64,000 nt of DNA from NCBI GenBank assembly GCA_003971905.1, contig RSEE01000018.1:62001-126000 (forward strand), read 5' to 3'. This DNA comes from Moniliella sp. 'wahieum' (taxonomy: Eukaryota; Basidiomycota; Moniliellomycetes; Moniliellales; Moniliellaceae). Numbering within the stretch: position 1 is the first letter of the stretch; each line of letters begins with the position of its first letter. A model generated the notes under the pieces. That model was not told the DNA's origin. It ran no database searches and saw only the letters and a list, made by a program, of their open reading frames with translations. Of this stretch, positions 1 through 11,153 are shown piece after piece. The position numbers and the translations under genes are program-made.

Positions 1-1272
1 GCGCAGAGAATGGCGCGTCGACCGCGTCTTCTCCGTTAGGGGTTGCATCATCCTCTTCTTCGGAAAGGTCGGATTCTAGTACGGGGGGAAGGCTGTATCC
101 CTCTGTAGGTGGGTCCGGATTCAAGTCAATATGGCAGACCTTCGTCCGAAACAGTGTCCGAAGGATAGACGGCATTGACACCCCTTCAATAGGAGGCAGA
201 GACTCGGCCTGGCCCCCATCAGGTCCAACTGGTGCAGGAGTCGTGCCGCTAAGCCCCGGGCTTGTGTCCTCTTCTCCGGAAAGCTCAGATTCTAGTACAG
301 GAGACAGGCTGTACCCATCCGTAGGTGGGTCCGGGTTCAAGTCAATATCGTGCAGACCCTCGTCCGAAACAGTGTCCGATGGATAGACGGCATTGACGCC
401 GCCTTCAATAGGGGCAGAGGCTCGGATCCAACTGGTGGAGCGGCCGCGCTGTTAAGCCCGCGCGGTGTGTCCTCTTCTCCGGAAAAGTCAGACTCTAGTA
501 CGGGGGAAAGGCTGCATCCCTCCGTAGGTGGAGCGGGACTCAAGTCAAGCTCGTGCAAGCCTTCGTCGGGAACGGTGTCCGAAGGGTATACCGCGTTGAG
601 GCCCCCTTCAATATGAGCGAGTGGCACCTTCTCGTCGGCATCTGAGTGAACCGATGCATCAACAGCAGTGGAATCTGTGCCGTTCCTCACATCGTTAGTG
701 CTAAACTCGCCTTGGAACGCACCCGTACCAAAGGGATCGAGGGACTGGATAGACTGCGCCTGGGCGTATTGGTCCTGCGGCTGACCCAGCCGACTGCCTG
801 GCAGAGACGGGGCAAAGAGAGTACTCGTATCCCCCGGTGCGAGCTGCGCCTGGGGTGGGGGTTGATCCGTGTCGCTTCCCCCTTGGGCGTGAGCGGCATG
901 GTATGGGCTCGAGTCCGGCTCGGGCTGGGTGATGGGCGCGGCAAACTGGGCGAGGTCATGGGCGACTTCCTGGGCGATGCCACCAAAGGCGGTGAAGAAA
1001 CCCGAGAGACGGCTGGGCCGCTGTGTGGGCGGGCGCGGCGCAGACGGCGAGGCAGGGCCGGTCGCTGCTGCCTGCAGGGGGGGCAGCGGTGTGGGCGGCG
1101 GGGGGCAAGCCGGGGTCGATGCTGGCGGCGGGCGCCGTGGGGGGCGGCAGAGCAGCGGCGGGAGCGGTGGACGCGGCCGCGCGGCCTCGAGGGCGGCCTT
1201 GCGGCGCTTGGCCAGCTGCTTCTTGGCGCGGGAGGCCGCCGCAGCGCGATCGGACGCATCCATCGCCTGCAT
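1..1272 (-). CDS. Partial, unrecognised low-complexity protein with C-terminal tandem repeats
   Basis: The product is not recognised. The ATG chosen is at 1272-1270, with a second in-frame ATG three codons later. The first 30 residues are basic and helical (SRAKKQLAKRRKAALEAAR), followed by a long Pro/Ala-rich linker, a short hydrophobic stretch (FFTAFGGIAQEVAHDLAQF) and an acidic Ser/Pro tail. The basic N-terminus weakly recalls golgins, but that is only an impression. One frame runs from 1272 to 337. After a one-base slip near 420-440 the repeat reading continues in another frame, through the tandem repeats, and off the left edge of the window, so the C-terminus is missing. It is divergent from the Rim9-like gene. 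Confidence 0.5.
48..619 (-). repeat. Three tandem coding repeats of about 200-217 bp
   Basis: Near-identical blocks begin at about 50, 267 and 469. On the minus strand each encodes an acidic Ser/Pro-rich unit of about 67-72 residues carrying words such as AVYPSDTV, DEGLH and SGEEDT. Copies differ by substitutions and by indels in the linker between blocks. The indel between the second and third copies throws the reading frame. Confidence 0.8.
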
Positions 1273-1445
1273 GGGCGGGCAGCGGGGCGGCGAGGGGCGG
1301 TGGGGTGGTGCAGGCGGCTCCCGTGCGGAGCACAGGGCGGAACCATCAAAACTCCGTCACGTGGTGCACGTGACGCGCGGTGCGTGACGCGTGCAGCAGC
1401 CTGTCCACGTGACTGTGTGGCGCCGCGTGCGGGCGCGGGGGCAGT
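1273..1445. promoter_or_regulatory. Divergent promoter with three E-boxes and an MCB-like site
   Basis: The gap between two diverging genes holds CACGTG at 1358-1363, 1367-1372 and 1406-1411, and ACGCGT at 1387-1392. CACGTG is the core bound by fungal bHLH factors and ACGCGT is the core bound by MBF-type factors. Function here is inferred from the words and the position only. Confidence 0.4.
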
Positions 1446-2810
1446 GTGGTCGGTCGGCGGCCAGCACGACCCGGTGGCACCGACAGCGGCGCCGCAGACC
1501 AGAGGGCAGCCACCTCCATCCGCCTCCTCGCGCATGCCAACGGCGCGGCTTCCCTCTCTGGCGGCGGGCTCCTCCTGCTGGCCGTATGCGTGGTCGAGGT
1601 GCTGATCAGCGTCGGCGTGCCCGTCTGGAAGAGCGTCTACTTGGCCCGTCTCGCCGCGCCCCAATCCACCCCCGTCGACGTGGGCATCTGGGGCCTGTGC
1701 ACCACCCATCGCCACTGCACCAACGCTGCCGTCGGCCTGGTCTGGGACCCGAGCCAGCTCGACTCGACCCCCGCCTGCGGGCAATGTGCTGCTCAAGGGT
1801 CTGACCGGTGCGCTGCTTCTTCATCCCATCGCCGCCGCCGCTGCTGCGATGGCAGCGCTGTTCGCTCTCGTCGCCGCCTTGCGCACCCCGCGGCCCAAGG
1901 CGCTGTGGGGCAGTGTGGTCGGTGCCTTCTTCTCCTGCGCCGTTACGCTCGCCGCCTTGGCTGTCACGCTCGCCGTCGTTCTCTTGGTCCGGGCCCGGTA
2001 CATGGGGACCGTGTCCTTTGGCCCGGCGCTGTGGATGTCGGTGGGGGCATCAGCGGGGGCGGTGCTGGCGGTCCTAGTGGCCGTGTGGGCCGCCGGGATC
2101 GGGTCTCTGCCCACTTCGTCCGAGTACGCTTCGCCCCCCTACCCTTACCCCACCGCCTCGGCTGCCGACCGTAACTGGTCCGATCCTTCGGTGCTCGTTA
2201 CCAAAGACGGCGACGACGGCCAAGCGATGGCCTACTTTGCCCAGAGCGCCGACCCTGTGGCCGCAACCTCGCGCACCCAGCTCAATCCAGAGGGCAATCG
2301 CGAGGAGCAGGGGTACGCGTATGACCCAACAGGCTACGCCACCTATCCCCAGTCCTACGAGCCCTACTATCCTACCCCAGCACCGGCATCGGCCCCTGGC
2401 GTCTGGGACGCACCTGGCTACACGAACCAGACCGAGGGCTCGTGGGGGGACCAGTACCCCACTGGTCGGTCCGTATCTGGAGCGCGGTACCTCGCTGACC
2501 ATCCCCTGGCTGGCAAGCTTACCCTGCGCACGATCCAACACAGACCGGTACGGGGTCTGTAGCCACCTCGGCTCCTGAGGCGGTGCCTTCTGGTGGGGCT
2601 GTGGCGGTGCAGTATGGTGTGGCCTATGGAGACCCGACTGAAGGCGATCCCGCCCGCCTCACCAGCGGTGCAGACGGGTACGAGGCCTACGATCCAGCCT
2701 ACGATCCAACCCGCACTGCGCCGCTCCACACGCCCGCGAGCTTCTCCCTTAACCCGCCCGGGGAAGGCAAGCCTCCACTGCAGGATGGCTACGTCCATGC
2801 AGGAGGATAA
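1446..2810 (+). CDS. RIM9: PalI/Rim9 (SUR7/PalI) family membrane protein
   Basis: Predicted plasma-membrane component of the Rim/Pal ambient-pH signalling pathway. The N-terminal half has the family layout: a first membrane helix (LLLLAVCVVEVLISVGVPVW), an extracellular loop (GIWGLC then CTNAAVGLVWDP), and then three more helices beginning LHPIAAAAAAMAALFAL, with TVSFGPALW before the last. The C-terminal half is a disordered Tyr/Pro/Gly-rich tail (DPTGYATYPQSYEPYYP). Two frame slips, near 1775 and near 2500, divide it into three overlapping open frames. Coding-like sequence may continue to about 3015 (TRYDPADASQEVIITRPEG), so the stop at 2810 is uncertain. The start at 1446 is also uncertain because no strong upstream signal decides it. 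Family assignment is firm; the pH-sensing role is from homologues. Confidence 0.72.
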
Positions 2811-3556
2811 CATGCCGGCACCATACCACGCGCTGCACCAACCAGCCGTGCCTGACTCTTCGTCCCGCGCTAACGATCCGGGGACGCAGCCGATGCCTTC
2901 TTTACGGTAAATGTCGGCACACAGCCGAGCTAGCGCCCCGGCCCCAATCTTTACCCGTTACGACCCTGCTGACGCCTCACAAGAAGTTATTATTACCCGG
3001 CCTGAAGGTATCTCTGATCGCTCGTCCCTCCTTTCTGTTCTGATTTGCACCGCCCGCGCCCGTGATGGCTTGATGCCCATCAGCTCCTGTACAATTCGTG
3101 TATTGTCACCTTGCCTCGTTCTGTTCCATCTGCTTTGATCTACGCTTAGAGGCAGGTTTCTACTAGCCTCCCACGACTCTTGCTTCCATGGAAAGCCCCG
3201 ATCCAACCAGCCTTGCGCGCACGCCAGGCATACCTGTGTTCCCTGCCAGCCTGATCCGGATCCTTCTCCCATCTGAGTCCCTCGCTTTCTGGTGGCAGGC
3301 CAAGACAGACAAGACAGGAAGATGGATGTGCCAGCTATAGCGTGCAAGGGGTAGTACAGCCAACGTGAAGCAGGTTCGCACCACCCAGCACCCGGTCCAG
3401 CCAACCTGAAACGTCCCATGCCCACTACCCATCGTCCACTGCCCACTGCCCACCGCCGGCCCCGTCCCTCGTAGCGCATTAACCATGGCAATGCTCGCCC
3501 CCTCCCCCCACATACGCAAGCCCAGTCTAGCCGGCACAGCAGGAGAGATGAGCAGT
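2811..3556. other. Intergenic or extended 3' end between convergent genes
   Basis: The first 200 bases still look coding-like and could belong to the tail of the Rim9-like protein after another frame slip. From about 3020 to 3556 I see no supportable gene. This stretch would carry the 3' ends of the two converging genes. Confidence 0.4.
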
Positions 3557-3911
3557 CTATGCGCCGCCGCTGCCGGCCACGCAACCCCACCGCGTGTCAG
3601 TGGGTCTAGCTCCGACACACACAAGAAGGATGCGCGCACGTACACAAGGATGTTGTTAATAGGGATGTGGATGAGCTTGACAAAGTAGCCAATGAAGCCC
3701 ATCACGACAAAGCCCACGCCGACGGCGCGGCAGATCTGCAAGTACTCTGCAGGGCGGTGTGAGTACCGCGAGCAGACGGAGGGAGAAAGGGGAGGGGAGG
3801 GAGGGAGAACGTACCCTGCTCGTTGGGCTTCTTGCACCGGTTCATGAACTGGGTGCCCTCCTTGACAAACTGCTTGGTGTCGTTGATGGTCTCCTGCACG
3901 GGGTTGGCCAT
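3557..3911 (-). CDS. SSS1: Sec61 translocon gamma subunit (SSS1/SecE homologue)
   Basis: Small tail-anchored subunit that clamps the Sec61 channel in the ER membrane. I join three exons: 3911-3815, 3746-3644 and 3569-3557. Introns are 68 and 74 bp, both with GTACGT donors and CAG acceptors. The product is 70 residues, the family's usual size. An N-terminal amphipathic helix ([20 protein letters not shown]) is followed by KKPNEQ, a single membrane helix ([20 protein letters not shown]) and the hallmark INNILV. The last exon is only 13 nt and supplies the final GGA plus the stop, matching the family's C-terminus. No frame slips are needed, unlike most neighbours. It diverges from the SNF2-like gene across 264 bp. 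Confidence 0.95.
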
Positions 3912-4175
3912 GGTGGGTGGTGGGGAGAGGCGAGGCGGCAAAGGGGCAACGTGGCGTGCCGTTGCGAGAAGAACGGAGCTGGAATCCGGCGCCGAGTCGA
4001 GTCGAGTAGTGGGGGAGTCTCGACGGGTCACGCTTGGGGTTCTGAAACGTTGTCGTTGCCTTGCTTTTTTCGCGTTCGCGTTTCCGGGCGCCGCCGACGC
4101 CTCTTGGATTCAATATTCACCAACCAACAGTCCCCCCGCCCGCGCCTCTCCTCCATCCTGCCCGGCTTGTGCGCC

Positions 4176-7100
4176 ATGCCGCCCGGCCAGGAGGCCAGTC
4201 CGGGCCCCAGCTCCCGCTCCGTCCCCGTCCCCTCTCCTCCACCTCCGCCCCGCCGCCGCCCAGCAAGGCGCTGCTCGATGCGCTGGCCCAGCTGGCCCGC
4301 GCTGATCTGGCGCGCTACGTGCAGATCGCCCACCGCAGCCCCGAGTCCGAGACCCGCTTCGTTCCCTTCCTCAATGCCCGCGCGCACGACATGAGCACGC
4401 TCGACAACCATTGGCCCTTGTGCGTTCCCCCCGTCGCGCCGTCCCGTCGCCCTGTCTAACCCCCCCCCCCCTCTGCCTCCTCTTCCCCTTAGCTGCCAGG
4501 TGTGCTCGCTGCCGCCCACGTATGAATCGCAGTGCACGATGATCGAACAAGGTGTGGACCAAGAGCTTCCGCCCGGTGCGCGAGGCAAGGATGCAGATGC
4601 GCAGGGTGCGTGGTTGTGCTGTCGAGTGCACCGCAGCGTTGCACTTCAATTGTCTGCAGAAGCATCGCCAAGCGACGATCGTTGAAGAAATCAATGCGGA
4701 GAACCAAGAGCAGGCAGCAGCGCGCCTTTGCTGACGCGTCTGCCGCCGAACATATTCGGGAGGACACACCGTGCATGGTGTGCTACGAGGAACCGGCGCT
4801 ATGTTTTCTGTGTGGCTTGGACCCCGTTGGTCGGACGGCAAAGGAAGCGGAGGACAACTGGGGCCACGAGAGCGACGACGACCTGAGCCAGCTGGACAAG
4901 TATGCGCGTCCTGTGTTTCGCTGTCGGCGGTGCAAGCGCTGTGCGCACTACGAGTGCCTGGCGACAAAGTACGATGGATACAGGACGAATCTGCATGCGG
5001 TCGCGTTCCGGGCGCAAGTGGTCGACGCATGGAACTGTCCCGACTGCATCCGCTGGCCGGCAGTGGACCGTATCTTGGCCTCGCGACCTGTGCCGGCTGC
5101 CGAGGCAGATCGGGCGCTGCAAATGAACGCTGGCAAAGTCAGTATCGACCCTAACGAACTGACCCACCAGTACCTGGTCAAGTTCCACTACCACTCGTGG
5201 CGCGACCTGGCCTGGGTGTCGTACGACTGGCTGCGCTCCACGTCGCCTTCGGCCCTGCGTCTCTTCCCGTCCCAAGCGCCCTTTTGTCCCGACCCACCAC
5301 CGACCCTGCCCCCGATCCCAGATTGGACGCCAACTACCTACCAAACTGTGCACAAGGCAGACACATGGGAAATCCTCGACCACGACCCTACCCAGCCTTG
5401 GCTGCACTACCCTCACCCTGCTTCTTCTTCGCCCCTTGGAAGGGAGACGCCGTCGCGCGCTACGTCGGACGCGCGCACGCCTTCCTGGCCCGCCCCGACC
5501 CGACGGCCGCGACGCGAGTCCCGCCCAGCTGGTTGGAGCCCGAGCGGGTGTTGGACGCGTTTTACCGTCCTTCCATTCTGCCCTCTACCGACCGCGCCGC
5601 CGAGGCAGTCAAGGCGACCGAAGCACAGCGGGACAAGCTCTGGAGCCGGCCGAACGGTCTGCTCCTCCCGCTCAATGGGCTCATACATGCGTCCCAGCTG
5701 GCTGGGAGCGACTTGCTGCTTCCCTCCGAGGCCGGCCGCACGGTGACCCATCTGGCCTGGGTGCTGGTCAAGTGGGTCGGGTTGGAGTACGACCAAACTT
5801 CCTGGACGGCAGTGCGGTGGGAGTCGATTCGCGATAAGGGATATGCGAACGGGTTGGTGCGAGCGTACTGTGCCTATCTCCATGCGCGCGACGTGATTAT
5901 TCGTTTGCCCAAGGACCGAACGCCGCGTCTGCCCGCGACGGTCGAGGAGGAGTTGAGTCGTCTGGCTGCGCTCAGTGGGAACCGACGCTTGGCCAAGTCC
6001 CAAACAGCAGCGGTCAAACAGATGATCGCTCGGTGGAACATGAACGCATCGTTTATCTTGGCCGACGAGCCCGGGCTGGGAAAGACGGTGGAGATCATAA
6101 CGTTTCTTGGCTGGTTGTTTGTCTGTCGCCAAGCCGCTCCGTTTCTCTGCTCGTGCCGCAGCACACGATGGGCCATTGGAATCGGCTGTTGCAGACCTGG
6201 TTACCTGGTATCAATACCGTCGTATACGACGGCGGGGTAGAGGGGCGCAGGGTGATTGAGGCGTACGAGCTCTTCCATTCTCGTTTGGACCGCACACAAG
6301 AGAGGCGAGACGCATGCAAGATGAAGGCCGAAGTGGTAGTGGCCGATGTACGGGACCAAGATGCGATCGCAACGTTGCGCAAATTGGTGCCGCGATGGGA
6401 GGTGGTGGTGGCGGATCTGTTGGCCATGTTGGATGCCTCGTCGGTACCTGCAGCAATCGGCTCGCTGGTCAGCGGCTGCCGCATCCTCTTGGCCGACGCC
6501 CCCGTCCTTCCCGCCTGGGCCGAGTCGTCCAAGGCGCTCACCACGTTTCTTCAATCGGATTTGGCCAACGCCAAGGGAGAAGAGAACCAGAGTATGGCAC
6601 GTTCCTTGCCCTTCTCCCTCTCGGCGCGGGTCATCGCTCGTACCCGCTCCTCGGAGCTACTCAATCCGCCCAGGGTGACGCAGGTTGTGGTGCCCACACC
6701 CTTGTTCCCCGTGCAAAGGAAACTGTTCCAATCCGTCCTGCGTGCCCACCTAGATCTCATCAAAACACTGTCCGACGGCAAGAAATTGCCGCAACAAGTG
6801 GTGGGGGATGGGTACGCAGTGATCCTGTTGGACATGTTGCGCGTGTGTCAGGGTACCTTTCTCTGTGGAAACCCGGAGCTCAACCCGGGGCATGTGCCCA
6901 ACCCTTCAACCGAGGCTCTGTTGCAGAGCAGTTCCAAGCTCTCTCTGCTTGAGCGTCTGCTCCGCTCGCTCATCGCCAAGGGCCACCGCACCGTCGTTGT
7001 TTCCTCCTTCACCATGGACTTGGATATGATTGAGGAAGTGATGCTGGACCGCGGCTACGACTACATCCGCATCGATCGCGATTCGGGGCCGCGCGAGATT

Positions 7101-7722
7101 GTACGTGCTGAACGCGCGTGGAACCAAGAAGGCGCAACGTATTCTGTCGCGCTCCTCCACGCCCGGACCAACGCAGTGCTCAGCCTGGTGGCGGCGGATA
7201 CGATGATTGTATGTGGGTGCTGTGTGGGGTGTGGTGCTGGATTGAATATTGACCTGCTTGATGCTGACGCGCGTGTTTCTCCTCCCAGTTCTTTGGTCAA
7301 GACCCTGCCCCCTATGTCCACAGTTGCAACCTAGGCCACGTGTGGCGTATTGGACAGACCAAGGTACGTTACGCTTTACGTTCGCTCCTCCTTTTCTGCC
7401 ACAGCTCTCTCTGACAGTTCGGGCAGCCGCTATTGATCATGCACCTCGTCGCCGCCCGGTCCCCCGAGGTAGGCCTGCTGGAAGCCAAGTTGGGCGACAG
7501 CAAGGCCGGGCGCGAGAGCCAGCTGCACGCGTTTGCGCCATCGGTATTGGACGCCGCTATCAAACGCAGCCGCTTTGCCTGGGCCACCCCGCTCACCCCC
7601 TCGTCTTCGACCGCGACTCGGCCTACACGGCGGACGAAGTGGAGCAGCTGGTGGACCAACGCGGTGGCAAGGCGGTCCCATCCAGCCTACGCGCCCGAGG
7701 CGTCACCCTTGTTCCTCCCTAA
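4176..7722 (+). CDS. CHD/Mit1-like chromatin protein: PHD finger, two chromodomains, degenerate SNF2 ATPase
   Basis: Probable nuclear chromatin-remodeller relative. In order: Pro-rich N-terminus; Cys-rich region (CQVC... and GCAVEC near 4494-4660); PHD finger (CMVCYEEPALCFLC at about 4775, CRRCKRCAHYEC, ending WNCPDC); two chromodomains (YLVKFHYHSWRDLAWV near 5170 and WVLVKWVGLEYDQTSW near 5760); SNF2 domain. The P-loop is intact (LADEPGLGKT, 6058-6087). The Walker B/DEAH position reads WEVVVADLLAM, the next motif reads LLADAPVLP where LTGTPLQN is usual, motif V is altered, and motif VI is HVWRIGQTK. Introns: 4420-4492, 7209-7286 and 7364-7426. Several slips (near 4240, 4560, 4640, 5430, 6145 and 7595) break the frame, but none hides a DEAH. 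The start may instead lie at 4061. Loss of the Walker B glutamate suggests a non-hydrolysing scaffold; this is inference. Confidence 0.8.
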
Positions 7723-9443
7723 AGCAAGAGCCTTGAAGTTGAACGTTGAACGCCCACGTAACTTTGACCTCGCCGGTCTGTTGACACTGTACTTGTGTGC
7801 TAGGCGGGTAGAGGTGTTGGGGTGAGAACGCCGATCCTACTTTCTCACCCCTTTTTCTCAAAGTCGCCGTGTGCATACCTTACACTTACACTTACAACCC
7901 CACAGCTGTCTTCTTTCCTGTCCATGCTCGCCCTGCCACATCCCCCAGAAAGCTCGTCTGGCTGCGCCACACCGCCGCACAGCCGTGCAGGGCGACCTGT
8001 GAGACACACGGCACGCAATGCCTATTGTACTGTACTCGACCCGACGGAAGCGCACGCGGGGTTAGGTCTTAGGAGGGCTGCTGGTGGGTGATGCTGGGTG
8101 TGTGCGTTCGGATGGGGGAGGATGGGCAGGGAGTACGTAGGCCATGCCTCGCGCTACGGCGGAGCGCGGGGCCCCAAAGCAGGCGAGAAGCGGGGAGAAG
8201 CGTGGAGACAGACGCAGGAGGAGGCGAGCGAGCAGGGTAGTCGCCGTACGTAGTGCTTAGCTAAGCGGCGTTGGGGAGGCGGCATCCCCGCAAATGCGGG
8301 GGACGCGCTGTGATGCGGGGCCAGGGCGGTGGAGCGTCCCAACCAAAATGCCGGCGGGAGCGCACCACTGCCCCCGTGGCAGCTGACAAGCCGGCGGGAG
8401 AGAGAAAGGGGTGGGCGGGGGCGGGCGCAGGGCTGGGCGGTGGCCGGTGAGGGTCCCGGCGGGAGAGCGCGCCGCAAGGGAGGTGGGCACGAGCTAGCAG
8501 CGGGCAACTAGTACGGACCAGTGGGCAGTGACCAGTGACCTAGTAACTAATATCCACAGGGCAGCCGAGAGGGCCCAGGGCGTGGGGCTGGGGCGTGCCT
8601 GGGTGCGTTGCGGCGCAGGCACAGCGCCGCTGTCGTGCTGCGCGCTGGACTGGGCGGCAGTTGCGCGGCTCACCGAACGTGCCTTCTGGTTGGGACGAGC
8701 GCATTCGCTTGGGAACAGGGGCGTGTGATGCGTGATGGGGGCGATTCTGATTATGCGCTCTCGATGAGGTTCTCCCTCATGCTCAGCACGCCCACCCCAT
8801 TCTTCTCTCCTGGCGAGGGGCTGGAACAAAGGGCAGGAGCGCGAGATGGGTTTAGTACCGGCCGATCGAGCTTCGAGCTTGGCGGCCCTCCGTCCATGTC
8901 ATTTGCATGGCATTAGTCATTGGTCCTAGCTCCAGTTCACTGCAGTAACCCATGCAGGGAGGGTGCGCTGGTGCCCCCCCCCAGCGGCTGCTGCGCTGCC
9001 AGGCCTGGCCCCAGACTGCGCAGAGTCCGCAGCAGGCGCACCAGGGCGCAGGCGCCCTGCCCGCACCTGGCCTGCCTTCCCCGGCAGGCGCCCTGGCGCC
9101 CACACGGGCACTTTGCTGGGCGTGTGAGCGCTGTGGGCGCTGGTGCCGGCGGCCTGACACATGACACAGAACACGTCACACCAGCGGCGGGCACGCGGCC
9201 AGTGTTCCTGCAGCCGTGCCTGCGCCCTGCACGCACAACCCACAACCCAGCCGTCTGACAGTCGCCGACTGCCGCCTCCGAATCAGACACCAGCGTCCAT
9301 GTCGCAGGTCGCATGCCACATGTCACATGGCACATGTCACCCAGGGCGACTGCACCCATCTGCCTGCCCTCACGCCTCCCGCCGCACGCCGCACGCGCCG
9401 CACGCTCACGCCTCGCCCGCAGCGAACCACACCCCGCCAGCGG
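7723..9443. other. Gene-free GC-rich intergenic region
   Basis: Open frames here are short Pro/Ala/Arg-rich shadows of high GC, with no recognisable domain on either strand. Present are a TTGAACGTT word cluster at 7733-7752, a GTGACCAGTGACC cluster at 8525-8545, and CACATG/CATGTC repeats at 9310-9350 just upstream of the CoA-transferase promoter. Confidence 0.5.
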
Positions 9444-9450
9444 TATAAAA
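9444..9450 (+). promoter_or_regulatory. TATA box of the CoA-transferase gene
   Basis: TATAAAA lies 70 bp before the ATG, followed by a C-rich and pyrimidine-rich leader, a common fungal core-promoter layout. Confidence 0.65.
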
Positions 9451-9520
9451 GCCCCCCCCTCCCTCGCTGCTCCCCTGCCCGACCTCCCCCGCCCCCCCCT
9501 CCATCCCTTCCTTCCCCCCC

Positions 9521-11153
9521 ATGCTCGCTCCCCTTGCCCGCTCTGCCTCTGCATCGGCGTCCAGCCGCCCGCTCGCCCTGCGCCCGCTTGGCTACCGCCT
9601 CCTCTCCACCTCCGCGCCCGCGCCAAGATCAACAAGGTCTGGCCCTCGGCCGCCGAGGCAGTCAAGGACATCAAGTCCGGCTCCGTCCTGGTCGCCGGCG
9701 GGTTTGGCCTGTGTGGCTCGCCGTTTACGCTGATTGATGCGATTGCCAAGTACCCCGAGAAGAAGGACTTGGTCCTGGTTTCCAACAACTCGGGCTTGGG
9801 CGCTGAGGGTTTGGGTACGTGCCGATCGCCGGCTGTTGGTCGTGTGCCTACAGAGTACTGAGTATGAGTACTGACCCTTCCCTTTTTTTTTCTCGCTAGG
9901 CGAGCTGATCGACAATGGCCAGGTGAGCAAGTGCGTGTCGTCGTACATTGGCAACAACAAGTACTTTGAAAGAAGTTCCTGGACGGCGAGGTGGGTCTGG
10001 AGCTGACGCCGCAAGGCTCGCTGGCCGAACGCATTCGCGCCGGTGCGTTTGGTATTCCAGCCTTTTACACGCCTACTGGGTACGGCACGCTGGTCCAGCA
10101 TGGCGGGCTGCCCATCCGGTTCGCCAAGCGCGACCCCAACTCCAAGGAGCCATCCAAGGTGATTGAGGAGGCCAAGCCGCGCGAAGAGCGCGAGTTTTAA
10201 TGGCAAGAAGTACATTCTCGAGGAGGCGATCAAGGCGGATGTGGGCCTGATCCACGCATGGAAGGCGATGCAGGGCAACCTCGTCTTCCGCTACACGGCC
10301 GCCAACTTCTCAGCGCCCATGGCCAAGAATGCCAAGTTGACCATCGTCGAGGCGGAAGAGATTGTGCCGACGGGCTCGCTAGAGCCGAACCAGATCCACG
10401 TGCCCTCGGTGTTTGTCGACCGGATCGTCAAGGCGACGCACCCTAAGATGATTGAGAAGGTCATGCTGGCCAAGTCGCCCGAGAGCAAGACCGAGGTCTC
10501 GGAGGCGCAAAACGCCGCGAGGTGATTGCCAAGCGGGCCGCCAAGTTTAACAATGGCGACTATGTCAACTTGGGCGTCGGCTTGCCCACCTTGGCCCCAA
10601 CTTTGTTCCCGAGGCATCCATTGTGCTGCAGTCGGAGAATGGGATTTTGGCATGGGGCCCTACCCCACCAGCCCCTCGTTGACGCGGACATTGTCAATGC
10701 GGGCAAGGAGACGGTACTGCTCAACCCAGGCGCATCGACCTTGACTCGTCCGAATCCTTTGGCCAGATTCGCGGCGGCCACATGGACGTGACCATGCTGG
10801 TGCTTTGCAGGTCGGTGCCAATGGCGATTTGGCCAACTACTTTATTCCGGGCAAGGTGGTCAAGGGTATGGCGGTGCGATGGACCTCGTCTCCTCGCCTG
10901 AAAGCACACGTGTCATTGTGCTCACCGACCATACCGACAAGTACGGTCACCCAAAGATTGTGGCCAACTGCGACTTGCCCCTGACTGGCTCTCGGGTCGC
11001 CTCGCGCATCATCACCAACTTGGCTGTCTTTGACGTCGACCGCACCTCGCCCGAGGGTGGCTTGACCCTCATCGAGCTCCACCCGGCGCGACGCTGGAGG
11101 AGGTGAAGGCCAAAACGGGTGCCCCCTTCAAGGTGGCCCTCAAGTCGGAATAA
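9521..11153 (+). CDS. OXCT1: Succinyl-CoA:3-ketoacid CoA transferase, mitochondrial
   Basis: Moves CoA from succinyl-CoA to acetoacetate or related acids in the mitochondrial matrix. The first 30 residues ([20 protein letters not shown]) are Arg/Ser/Ala-rich with no acidic residues, as in a matrix presequence. The N-terminal subunit-like half has [18 protein letters not shown] and [16 protein letters not shown]. The C-terminal half has [11 protein letters not shown], the catalytic-glutamate motif SENGIL (about 10635) and GGAMDLVSS, ending [16 protein letters not shown]. One intron, 9815-9899, has a GTACGT donor and a TAG acceptor. About ten single-base slips (near 9630, 9970, 10195, 10514, 10597, 10649, 10741, 10799, 10870 and 11085) break the frame while the protein stays conserved on both sides. 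Most fit a GGG or similar run losing one base, so sequence error is likelier than a pseudogene. Confidence 0.93.

Noticed and set aside
8154-8507. Pro/Ala-rich minus-strand frame before the CoA-transferase gene
   Set aside because: Low-complexity product of GC-rich DNA in several overlapping frames; no supporting signal.
8937-10034. Long minus-strand open frame overlapping the start of the CoA-transferase gene
   Set aside because: It is a GC-rich shadow of the real plus-strand gene and its promoter, with no domain and with arginine/alanine-heavy composition.
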